Shown: piece by piece, positions 40,720 through 51,104 of the stretch
How the letters are laid out: each line of letters opens with the position of its first letter
How positions within the stretch are numbered: position 1 is the stretch's first letter
NCBI RefSeq assembly: GCF_026212465.1
Contig: NC_080058.1
Coordinates: 21,022,200 to 21,086,199 of the forward strand
Direction of reading: 5' to 3'
Length of the DNA stretch: 64,000 bases
Source of the DNA: Amaranthus tricolor
Taxonomy: Eukaryota > Streptophyta > Magnoliopsida > Caryophyllales > Amaranthaceae
Position numbers and translations under genes: made by a program
Notes under the pieces: model-generated
Told to the model about the DNA's origin: nothing
What the model saw: the letters and a program-made list of their open reading frames with translations, nothing else
The model's database searches: none

Positions 40720-42070
40720 TCGATTTTATGGGTTTTTAAGCTTTTTTTGGACTTTCGCGCATAAAGTAGCTCAAAACTTGGTTTGTTTGCACACAACTTT
40801 GCACACAACACTATTGGGTATATATTATTAAGTTGAAGTGGTTAGAATTGTAAATCATAGTCATATGCTAGAAATTACGTGTTAAGTTGCGGTTTGAACA
40901 GTTTTTTAACCGTTTTTGGCACTTTTGCGCATAAAGTAGCTCAAACTTGGTTTGTTTTGCACGAAACTCTATTTGGTATATATTATTGTGTTGAAGTGGT
41001 TAGAATTATAAATCATAAGCTAGAAATTACGTGTTAAGTTGAGATTTTAAGAGCTTTTAAGGGTTTTTAAGCGTTTTTGGCACTTTTGCGCATAAAATAG
41101 CTCAAACCTTGTTTGTTTAGCACGAAACTTGGCACAAAACACTATTTGGAATATATTATTGTGTTGAAGTGGTTAGAATTGTAAGTCATAGTCATATGCT
41201 AGAAATTATGTGTTAAGTTGCGATTTTATGCGCTTTTAAGCGTTTTTGACACTTTTGCGCATAAAGTGAGAATTCTTATTAATCACAAAACTTAATCCAT
41301 ATACATGAGAAACAACCTATATTAAAAACAACTCAACAATTTGGGCTCTAATCAGCACTGATCAGTGACTGGGCCACCTTGCGCTCGTATCGTAGTGAAC
41401 TGTGTGCACCACAATCATGGTTCTTGGGCCTTGATGGCTTGGTCCATGTATGGAGATCACGTTTCCATGGTTTTTTGGCTCCAGGTCTCCTTGCTTAAGG
41501 CTCAAACCAAGCGGCAAGGTAGGTTGGTCAGCGGGTAAGTTGTTGTTCTGATCTGCCCTTTTTGTCGTTTCTTGGTTTGTTATTGCTAGCTCAAACTTGG
41601 TTTGTTTTGCACGAAACTTGGCACACAACAATATTTGGTATATATTATTGTGTTGAAGTGGTTAGAATTGTAAATCATAGTCATATGCTAGAAATTACGT
41701 GTTAAGTTGCGATTTTATGCGTTTTGAAGCTTTTTTGGCACTTTCGCGCATAAAGTTGCTCAAACTTGGTTTGTTTTGCACGCAACTTGGCACACAACAC
41801 TATTTGGTATATATTATTGTGTTGACGCGGTTAGAAATGTAAATCATAATCATACGCTAGAAATTACGTATTAAGTTGCGATTTTTTGCGTTTTTAAGCT
41901 TTTTTGGCACTTTCGCGTATAAAGTAGCTCAAACTTGGTTTGTTTTGCACGAAACTTGGCACACAATACTATTTGGTATATATTATTTTGTTGAAGTGTT
42001 TAGTATTGAAAATCATAGTCATATGCTAGAAATTACGTGTTAATTTGAGATTTTATGTGTTTTTAAGTTT
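40720..42070 (+). repeat. ~169-bp intronic subrepeats in CACTA copy 3
   Basis: About seven to eight units related to the satellite subrepeats lie head to tail in the intron before the Cys exon (GCGCATAAAGTAGCTCAAAC, TTGGTATATATTATTGTG, CATATGCTAGAAATTACG). They are more diverged from one another than the satellite monomers are, and they are interrupted by a 319-bp insert. Confidence 0.9.
41268..41586. other. 319-bp insert within the intronic subrepeats
   Basis: It splits a subrepeat between CATAAAGT and TAGCTCAAAC. No terminal repeats or long target duplication are obvious. It contains GGTCCATGTATGGAGATCAC and flanking bases (41,434-41,485), which match a motif in the satellite insert, at 50,822-50,865 and at 59,125-59,165. 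It resembles the 3' internal part of a retrotransposon, but I cannot name it. Confidence 0.6.
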
Positions 42071-42219
42071 TTTTGGCACTAACATCTATTTTCGCTTAAT
42101 GCGTTCGAAAACCTTCAAATTCCGTTGATTGCGGGTACTACACTCTGAAATACATGGACGATATTTTGAAATCCGTGAAGGAGATTGAAGTCGAAAATAT
42201 AGATGTTGTAAGTATTTGT

Positions 42220-42515
<296 letters not shown>

Positions 42516-42879
42516 CTATTATTATTGGTAAAATGTTTATTAATCTTTTAATTTTATATTATATTATAGGTTTTATACGACATTCCAAGGGAAACATGCC
42601 CTTTGAGAAATGGAGAAATGTGCGAATTAAAAGACAAGATTGCCGCGTATCATGCTAATTTTTATCTTTGGTAAATTGTAATTAGTTTAGATTTTTTAGG
42701 ACTTTAATATATATGTACGTACGTATTATTATATATATATGATCGAGAGTTTAATATTACAAAGAGATTATTGGTGATTATTTGTGATTATCATTGCATT
42801 ATTGGATTAATCATTGTTTGTTACATTCTACATTATTATTGGATTATTTTTAGTATAAACGAAAAAACAAAAAAAAATT

Positions 42880-43098
42880 AAACTATATGCTGCGGGCCAT
42901 CAAAAAACCGCAGCATATAGCGTTCTTCTATGTGCTGCGTTTTTCTTGTGGCCCGCAGCATTTGGTTCCCTTTTCTACTACGGTTTAAAACCGCAGCATT
43001 TAAAATAGGCCATCTACTACTATCACTAATGCTTGGGGCCAAAACCGCAACATATTATGGCCAAAAAACCACAGCAAATGAGGTTTTTTCCGCTAGTG
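42880..43098 (+). repeat. CACTA 3' subterminal repeats and terminal inverted repeat (copy 3)
   Basis: TATGCTGCGGGCC, ACCGCAGCATATAGC and related motifs form inverted pairs. The terminus reads GAGGTTTTTTCCGCTAGTG and is followed by the TAG duplication. Confidence 0.9.
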
Positions 43099-43561
43099 TA
43101 GGTTTGGTCTTGTCTTCAATGTTTAGGATTAAGGTTGAGATTGATGATGGTTGTTGATAGATATTATATTCGAATCTTGTCCTGCTACTCCTAGAGAGAC
43201 ATAGGGCGATTACAGGTTGTTCGCGTGGCTTATATGGTTACCAACTTCCTCTCGATACCTAGAGTGTCTTGATTGATTATCGTTCGAACTCCCTTGACCT
43301 AGCTTATCTTTATTTCCAATAGACCATCCTAGGGTGGACATAGTCTACTCCCCGCTTGTCTTTCATTGTTGAGTTTCGCTTTTTATTCTTGTTATTAGTT
43401 AAGTTCACCCACCAACCAACCTTCCATATAACCTTCCCACACCAAGTCTTTAGTCTATCATCCCTTGTCCTTGTGGTTCCACCCCCGACTTACCATTACA
43501 CTCGTGGTAGTAGTATCAGAGTGATTATAAATATTGTTTGTATAACTAGGGTTTGAGTATT
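43099..43561 (+). repeat. 5' LTR, part 2 (right of the CACTA insertion)
   Basis: Continues the 5' LTR from TAGGTTTGGTCTTGTC and matches 47,214-47,676 of the 3' LTR. The match ends at GAGTATTA. The last ~25 bp of the LTR and the primer-binding site are missing and are replaced directly by CACCGGGGACAAGGCATTTC, the edge of the internal deletion. Confidence 0.88.
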
Positions 43562-46214
43562 ACACCGGGGACAAGGCATTTCTTTAGATTTTAGTTTTGT
43601 TGTGCTTTGTGAATAGCTTTTATTTTTGAAATTTTTGTTTTTCTCCACGGTTTGGTATCCCATGCATCAATACGAGCATGAATCATTTTCTCCCGTTAAG
43701 GTTCCACTAGCATACCCTTTTATCGATTACACATATGGTGATACACCAATGGGGGATGCGTTGGGGAGAACATATGGTGATACACCAACTTCTGTTGTTG
43801 TGGGGAGTGAGTTTGACAAACTCCTCCGGAGTTTGACTCACTATATAGTGAGTCAGGTCTAGCTAAAGACATTATAGAAGTGCTTGTTGGGAGGCAACCC
43901 CATTGTAGATATTAGTTTTTGTTTAATTTTTGTTCTCTTTCGTTGCATTGCATTTTTGCTTGTTAGTGCTCACGTTTGGTTTATAGTGTTGTTTGTTAGA
44001 ACTTGCAGATCCAAATGACCATTAGCATTGACCCTCGACTTGTTTGTGATTGATTTGATGATGTTGAGGGGGTCAATGCTAGCGGTCCTGAAAGGGCAAG
44101 GAAGAGAAGAAAGGAGGCTCAAAAGATGAATGCATCAAAAATCAAGAATATAGCTTCACCCTGGCTTGGGGGAGGCAATCACTCTAGCCTCGCGCTTCTT
44201 GCCTCAACTTCTTCCAAGGAGCGGAGAGTTCTGTGCCCATTATGATGGTGGTAATGGAAGTGCTACGAGGGAAAGCCCTCCTAGCCTAGGTATGACCTTC
44301 TTCCCTCTCTACTATTGACTAGTTTTTGTTTGTGTTGGGTATTGTGATAATCTTTTTGACCTCTGTTTTTAACGGTTCATCTTTTCCTTCTCTCTCCTTC
44401 TTTGCTAGAGACTAGCAAAGGTTTGGCTTGGGCGAGAGTTGGTCAACACTGTTGTCACTCTTACCCATTTTTTTGTGCATTTAGTGTCATTTAGATCTAG
44501 GTTAGTGCATGGCATGTTTTATTTTGTATATATTTTACATGTTCGCCTTGCATTCATGACATACTGTATATATTGCATATTCATGCTTTGTTTTTCTATT
44601 TTCAATAAAAATGTTTTGAGTTGTTAAACTAGCATGCAAGCTTCTAGTGTGTACATTTGTGGCCTTATGCATACTCATATTTTCTTAGCCCTGTGCCTCT
44701 TTTGGGACCAACTAATAGACCGTTTTCCGCCTGACTTGGGGGATTTGGGTTTACGTGGATAGTGGCTTGGATATCTACCTTTTGAGGCACATTTCGACCA
44801 GCCTGTGAGGATTGAGCCTTTTTTGACTCCTTGCGAGTTCCATTCATTTTGAGTGCTAGTTAGGGGGTCTAAGTATTGTGTTTGTGCTCCTCCAGCATAG
44901 TCTGCTTTTCCTAGGGCCAGGGATGATAACACGTTTGTTAGATTTAAACTAAGTAGCCAAATTGCCTACTATGGACGTAAATTGACTTTAGGTTAAGCCA
45001 AGTTCTTGCCTTTACCTTTTCTTTTGTAGCCACGCTATTTAAACTCCACATGAGCCAAATATTCCCTCTTTTGACCTAGAGGATAGCGTAGTGATGGTGG
45101 GGTTGGTGTGAGTTACATTGTGTTGTGGGCTTTTTGTTTAGTTCAGTGGTTGTTGGTTTATCATGACTCTATTCATTCATTTGTTGCTCATATTATTTCT
45201 CCCTTTTTCTGTTGTGCTTCACATAGTTATTATCACATTTATATACATACACATTCATTGAGTGAGGACACCTTCCTCTTGTTTTTCATATATATAATGG
45301 GTAATATTTGAGTGAGGAAATCTATACTTTCATTTGGGAAATGAGCTTGAAAACACAAATTGTGATAAAATTCAAAATTTTTCATGCTGTTTTATGATAG
45401 ACTGCATTCGTGCATATTGGTGATTTTTTGGTTGATATCATTATTTGATACGGTGTTTAATGGTTTTTCATGAGGTGTTTGTGGTATCTTTAGTCTTGGC
45501 TCACTTGCTATCTTCTACTTTAGCACCACATTCCCAAATGTATCCCACCTTAACCCAAAGCCAAAGTTATAACCCTTCATAAACCTGTTCGACTTGGTCT
45601 TATTAGTATGTTCTGTGCTGGAGTGTAGATATGACACAATCCCCAAGATTTGCCCCTATTAGGTGTTTGATTCCCGACTCATCTTTAGTCGGATGATTAT
45701 GAGCGAAACACGAACCATAATCAAACACATGAGCGTTATTGCATATTTCTCACATCTTTTCAGAAATGACCCGGGGAGCGTAGACTCGTGACCTCTCTAG
45801 GTAGTGGGTGGCATAGCCTGTGTTGTAGCTTACCTAGTGATCTCGAGTCCTTGGAGTTGGTCATTCTTCTTGGTATTGCGCTGTTTTGAAACCATTGTAC
45901 TTGCAAACCCATGGCTAGGGAAGAGTATTGCATGTGCACAGCTTGCGTTGCTTTGATTTCCTCTCATCATGTATGTTTGTATTGGTTTTGTGGGTTTCCT
46001 TCTGAAAACCCTCATGAGACATTACTAGTCCTCTACGGGAGACCTAGGGGTTTAAAGGGCTTGTCGCACATGCTAAGCACGACCGTGATCCCTACGAAAG
46101 TGAGTCTTAGGTTGTATTGTTTTTTGCAGATTAGATTTCTTTTTTGCCCCGTACTTTAATGTTGTCCTGCTAGTTCATTTGCTAGGGACTAGCATAGGTT
46201 TGGCTTGCGGGAGT
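43562..46214 (+). other. internal remnant of the LTR retrotransposon, non-coding
   Basis: No gag, protease, reverse transcriptase or integrase similarity is visible on either strand. Contents: a short tandem (ACATATGGTGATACACCAA twice, 43,730-43,790); a strong inverted repeat around CTCCTCCGGAG (about 43,808-43,845); the gypsy-type block TGCTTGTTGGGAGGCAACCC (43,881); and the stem CTAGAGACTAGC followed by AAAGGTTTGGCTTGGGCGAG near 44,405-44,440. A similar stem and GCTTGCGGGAGT, the probable polypurine tract, lie just before the 3' LTR. The duplicate suggests internal rearrangement. Confidence 0.6.
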
Positions 46215-47701
46215 TGATGTCCTCGTTTTTAGAGCACATTTATCTCCTCATTGTAGTGTCTAGTCTCGTGTTTCTTAATAGTTTTTGTAAACTTTACGGA
46301 TGATTTTACCTTGTTCTTGTCTCCATGGTGTTTTGAGGTAATTTCAGGTATTTTCGGAAAGTTCAAGATATTTTACGTTGCGTATGAGACTTAGATGCTT
46401 TGATCGAAGATTAGACACGTGTATCGAAGCTTTCGTAATTATTCAAAGTCTTCCACAAGGTCTTCGCAAAGCCCGTAAGCCATCTAGAGCTTTAAAGATA
46501 CAATTATGCCAAGGAAAGAACTCATTCGGCTGAGCCACAACTCCATTCGGGCGAATGGCTGAAGCTTTGGGCGAACCAAGATACGACTCGGCCGAATGGC
46601 TGAAGCTTTGGGCGAACCAAGATACGACTCGGGTGAATGGCTTTTGGAACTGAAGGAAATGTGCCTAGACTTGCTACAAATACCACGAATGAAGCCCTAT
46701 TCGGTCAAATGGCTGTCCATTCGGGCAAATGCAAATCCAATTCAGTCGAATGAAAGCCCTAGACTGCGCGACTTCTTTTCTTCGCAAACCAAACTCCGAG
46801 GGCTTTATGGCATTTTACCCCTTTTTTTTCTTAGCTTATAAATACCCCTCATTTCTGTAAAAATGGGGGATGCCTAGTTTGAGTGCCTTTGTGCCTCATT
46901 TTAGAACATCAACCCCTTTAATGCTTTCTCAAGTTTTTGCCCTCATATGGATTTGTAGTTCTTCATTCATGCTTTCATCTTCTTTCATATCACTTCATTT
47001 ATGTAAGTTTATTTCTTTAATGCTTTGATGTCTTTATTGCTTTCTTTCATTGCTTTCTTCTATTGCTTCCCTTTAATGCTTTCATTTAATGCTTTCTTAG
47101 CTTAGATTTAATGCTTTCATGTTCTTGAATTCCTTTAATGCTTTCCTTGTTTATTAGTTTGAGCTCTAGTATGTTAGAATAGTTTCTTTAGGGGCTTTAG
47201 GTTAGAGAAACCCTAGGTTTGGTCTTGTCTTCAATGTTTAGGATTAAGGTTGAGATTGATGATGGTTGTTGATAGATATTCGATTCGAATCTTGTCCTGC
47301 CACTCCTAGAGAGACATAAGGCGATTAAAGATTGTTCGCGTGGCTTATAGGGTTACCAACTTCCTCTCGATACCTAGAGTGTCTTGATTGATTATTGTTC
47401 GAACTCCCTTGATCTAGCTTATCTTTATTTCCAATAGACCATCTAGGGTGGACATAGTCTACTCCTCGCTTGTCTTTCATTGTTGAGTTTTGCTTTTTAT
47501 TCTTGTTATTAGTTAAGTTCACCCACCAACCAACCTTCCATATAACCTTACCACACCAAGTCTTTTGTCTAGCATCCCTTATACTTGTGGTTCGACCCCC
47601 AACTTACCATTACACTCGTTGTAGTAGTATCAGGGTGATTATAAATATTATTTGCATAGCTAGGCTTTTAGTATTAACGACGTACTAGAAGCCGGTTGTC
47701 T
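46215..47701 (+). repeat. 3' LTR, uninterrupted
   Basis: 1,487 bp from TGATGTCCTCG to GGTTGTCT. It differs from the 5' LTR by scattered substitutions and by a ~45-bp tandem duplication near 46,557-46,650 (GGCTGAAGCTTTGGGCGAAC twice). It carries the empty CACTA target CCCTAGGTTTGG at 47,211. Confidence 0.93.
46837..46844 (+). promoter_or_regulatory. TATA box of the 3' LTR
   Basis: TATAAATA in CTTATAAATACCCCTC, matching the 5' LTR copy. It could drive read-out transcription into the neighbouring heptamer array. Confidence 0.6.
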
Positions 47702-49286
47702 ATCGTTCATTGTTCATTTTTCATTGATCCTAATTCATTGTTCATCGTTCATGTTTCATTGATCGTTGATCCTTGTTCATTGTTCATTATTCTTCGTTCG
47801 TTGTTAATTATTCATAGTTGTTAATTAATCATTGGTCATTGTTCATTGTTCATCAATTATTGTTAATTATTCATTGTTCGTTGTTCATTTTTCATTGATC
47901 ATTGATCCTTGTTCATTGTTCATTGTTCTTTGTTCATTATTAATTGTTCGTTGTTCATTCATCAACTATCCTTCTTCAATGTTCATCGTTCATTGTTCAT
48001 TGATCATTGATCCTTGTTCATTGCTCATTACTCATTGCTCATTCCTCATTGTTAATCGCTCATTGTTCATTGATCAACTTTACTTGCTAATTGTTCATTG
48101 TTCATTGTTTATTGATCAATGATCCTTGTTCATTCTTCATCAATCATTATTTATTTATCCATGATCCTTGATCATTGTTTATGATTCATTGTTCACGGAT
48201 CATTGATCCTTATTCATTGTTCATTTATTGTTTATTAATCATTAATCCTTGTTCATTGTTCATCGCTCATTGTTCATTCCTCATTGTTCATCGCTCATTA
48301 TTCATTGAGCAACTATCTTTGTTAATTGTTCATTGTTCATTGTTTATCGATCATTGATCCTTGTTCATTGTTCATCAATCATTTTTAATTGAACAATGAT
48401 GCTTGTGAATTGTTCATCATTCATTGTTCATTGTTCATCATTCATTGTTCATTAACTATTGATCCTTATTCATTATTCATTTATTGTTCATTGAACATAG
48501 ATCCTTTTTCATTTTTCGTCATTCTTCTTTTATTGTTTATTGATCAGTGATCGTTGTTCATTTTCATCGTTCATTGTTAATTGTTAATTATTCATTGTTG
48601 ATTGTTGATTGTTCATTGTTCATTGTTCATTGTTCGTTAATCATTGCTTATTGATCCTTGTACATCATTCATTGTTCATTGATCATTGATCCTTGTTCAT
48701 TATTCGTTGTTCATCATTAGTTGTTCAATGTTCCATTGTTCATTGATCAACTATCCTTCTTTATTGTTCATCGTTCATTTTTCATTGATCATTGATCCTT
48801 GTTCATTGTTTATCATTTATTGTTCATCACTCATTATTCATTGATCAACTATCTTTATTCAATTCTCATTGTTCATTTTTTATCGATCATTGATCCTTGT
48901 TCATTGTTCATCAATCATTGTTAATTGATCAATGATCCTTTTTAATTTTTTATCATTCATTGTTCATTGTTAATCATTCATTTTTAATTGATCAGTCATC
49001 CTTATTCAATGTTTATCAATTATTGTGCATTGATCATTGATCCTTTTTCATTGTTCATCATTCAGCTTTCATTGTTTATTGATCATTGATGCTTGTTCAT
49101 TATTCATCGTTGATTGTTCATTGATCATTAATTCTTTTTCATTGTTCACCATTAATTGTTCTTTGTTAATTATTCATTTATCATTGATCATTGTTAATTG
49201 TTCATTGTTCATCATTCGTTGTTCATTGTTCACTGTTCATTTTTCATTGTTCATTGCTCATCATTCATTGTTCATTGATCATTGAT
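47702..49286. repeat. degenerate TTCATTG heptamer array, segment 4
   Basis: Begins with the ATCGT target duplication and continues the heptamer pattern. No gene is seen. It ends where ATTATAACCAAGACTACTC of a retrotransposon remnant begins. Confidence 0.92.
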
Positions 49287-49410
49287 CATTATTATAACCA
49301 AGACTACTCTCAGCTATACAAAGGTGATGATCTTGCACTACTCAAGACCGTTGAATGTTTATACACACTAAAGGAAGACAAAGGAAATGCATCCAATGAT
49401 ATTAATGATC
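49287..49410 (-). repeat. fragment of the 3' LTR of the gypsy remnant
   Basis: Matches about 50,442-50,566 at high identity (ACAAAGGTGATGATCTTGCA, GGAAATGCATCCAATGATAT versus GGAAATGCATCCAATAATAT). Both edges are truncations, so no target duplication can be recognised. Confidence 0.87.
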
Positions 49411-49414
49411 AAAA

Positions 49415-49893
49415 ACAATCTCACCCAAGCCTAAATGTATTAGGCTACAGATTTGTTTCCTTGAGTCCAGGTACTCCATTGCATGGACAATTTCTGTGTG
49501 TATTTGCCAAAGTACATACTTCCTCCTAAGTTTCTTTTTTAGTTTTTCCCATGAATCATTCTTCCCCTTACCCTCTCTGACCCTCTGTCTTTGAACCCCA
49601 TCCAACTAGGTTGCAGCCCATTTGGTGAGTTTTACCTTAGCCATCTTGTATTGCTTATCCTCTAGGGTGTCCTTATATTCAAAATAACTCTCAAGACTAG
49701 CCTTCCAATCAATATACCCCTCAGGATTTAAGGATTGTCTAGTGAACTCAGCAACATCAACTCTTAAACTTCTATCCTCAATGTTTCCGTTTTGATCAAC
49801 CCTCTCCTGGTTAAAGACTCCCAATTCCGCAAGCCTACGGTTCATGATTTCTAAGGTCTCTTCTATCAAAACTCTCCTATCCTCAGCATTCAT
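49415..49893 (-). pseudogene. Ty3/gypsy gag N-terminal fragment
   Basis: From MNAEDRRVLIEETLEIMNRR the frame reads through LNPEGYIDWKASLESYFEYK and KMAKVKLTKWAAT, then meets TAG at 49,606-49,608 where a Trp codon would be expected. It resumes with VRE.KGKNDSWEKLKKKLRR. After a frame change, YTQKLSMQW and QGNKSVA follow, with further stops. This order (D(W/A)..E.FFEYK, W..L...R...GK..I..W..(M/L)KK.LR.(R/K)(F/Y)) is that of the retrotransposon gag domain of chromovirus-like elements. The zinc knuckle and everything beyond are deleted. Non-functional. Confidence 0.85.
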
Positions 49894-50230
49894 AACGAAA
49901 CACAGAAAAGAAACTACCACACAAACGCACAGAGAATTTTCAGAGAAAAGAAAAACCGCCTGATCACAGAAAACCTGTATTTTCAGGTTGAATATTCCAA
50001 AACCTGTATTTTCAGGTTGAAATCGTGTTGCACAACAACAAATGTACAGCACAAAACCGATTTGTGATGATAAGAAAATGAAATTGTAAAGCAAACCTTT
50101 AAAGCACCTGATCACTGTGAACAAATCTTCTTCTACAAAGAAATATAACAGAAAGTCTTACCAGACGATTGCAGAATTATTTTTCTAAACAATCAAGATT
50201 TTCTTGATTTTCCGTTCACTCCAACCAGAA

Positions 50231-50242
50231 GCTCTAATACCA
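50231..50242 (-). other. primer-binding site, initiator tRNA-Met type
   Basis: TGGTATTAGAGC on the minus strand differs by one base from TGGTATCAGAGC, complementary to the 3' end of plant initiator tRNA-Met. It lies eight bases inside the LTR end, as expected. Confidence 0.8.
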
Positions 50243-50250
50243 AATTAGAC

Positions 50251-50743
50251 TGAATTTGGGGTGGAAATCTTCAAGGCTAACTGGTGATTAAGGCAGCCCT
50301 TCAAGAACTTTGATTAGCAGTGTTGAAACCCCAAAAACGATGACCCCAAGTGTGCCTCTTGACAAAGGCAGAACACATAGTGTGGGTGTTTCTTGAATTG
50401 TCTTACTCGAATATGAATACTCCAACACAGCCAATTCCCTTATTATAACCAAGACTACTCTCAACTATACAAAGGTGATGATCTTGCACTACTCAAGACC
50501 CTTGAATATTCATACACAATCAAGGAAGATAAAGGAAATGCATCCAATAATATTAATGATCAAATACAAAAACCAAATTTTTTTAAATGTTGCGGCCTCT
50601 TATTTATAAGCATATGAACGAGACAAATAACACTAAGACTATCAAAAATTAAGTCAACTAACTAGCACGGCTAAAAAGAGTCATGTGTCAAACACGTGCA
50701 CACTTAAAAGAATAAAAATAAGCCAGAATAAGGCTGATTAACA
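50251..50743 (-). repeat. LTR of the gypsy remnant (probable 493 bp)
   Basis: On the minus strand it starts TGTTAATCAGCC and ends CCCCAAATTCA, just before the primer-binding site. A TATTTATA/TATAAATA box lies at about 50,601-50,608 (CTTATAAATAAGAGG on the minus strand). The inner end is well supported. The outer end at 50,743 is chosen only because of the TGTTA start. Confidence 0.62.
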
Positions 50744-51104
50744 CTGTCAGACAAAAAAGGTTGACTACATGAACTTCAGCTCTACTTCTTGGGGCCTCCT
50801 ATGATTTTCAAGAGGAACTTTGGGCTTTGACAGAAAGGTCCATGTATAGAGATTCCATTTCCATCTTTCATGTCTCCCAAGAAGCTCAGGTTAGCTCTGG
50901 CTAGGCTCTACAAGGTCTGCCTAATTATTTGTTGCGTGTTTATTGTGCAAATGCTACGGGTTTTGCGTTATTTGCTGCGGTTCTGTATTCTTTTGTGAAT
51001 TTGTTCCTGTTACTGAATTGTCTTTACTTGCTGGCTCATCTTCTGCTTCCAATCTTTCTTCATTGTCCTATGTTTCCTCATTTGATCTATCAAGAATTAG
51101 TTTG
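50744..51104. other. unassigned segment beside the gypsy LTR
   Basis: Holds the shared motif GGAATCTCTATACATGGACC (minus strand, around 50,836-50,858) and an isolated TTATTTGCTGCGGTT like a CACTA subterminal word near 50,968. A short Ser-rich + frame (about 51,000-51,100) has no recognised family. It may be the 3' internal end of a second retrotransposon copy fused to the LTR. It gives way to the heptamer array at about 51,105. Confidence 0.45.

Larger units (their letters stand above)
49287..50743 (-). mobile_element. decayed gypsy-type LTR retrotransposon remnant, reverse orientation
   Basis: On the minus strand the order is LTR (50,743 to 50,251), a tRNA-Met-type primer-binding site (50,242 to 50,231), a leader, a gag fragment (49,893 to about 49,415) and a 124-bp piece of a second LTR (49,410 to 49,287). 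One deletion joins gag to the middle of the 3' LTR, and the end of that LTR is also missing. No pol remains. Confidence 0.8.

Noticed and set aside
41362..41631. Minus-strand 89-codon frame across the 319-bp insert
   Set aside because: It crosses the insert/subrepeat junction and begins in subrepeat sequence, so it cannot be a native gene. Its GISIHGP-like part is reported only as a shared motif.
43562..46214. Possible host gene in the low-repeat stretch (for example frames at 43,626-43,862 and 45,911-46,159)
   Set aside because: The stretch is bounded by the two LTRs of one element with matching target duplications and has retrotransposon 3' landmarks; the frames are short and unrelated to known families.
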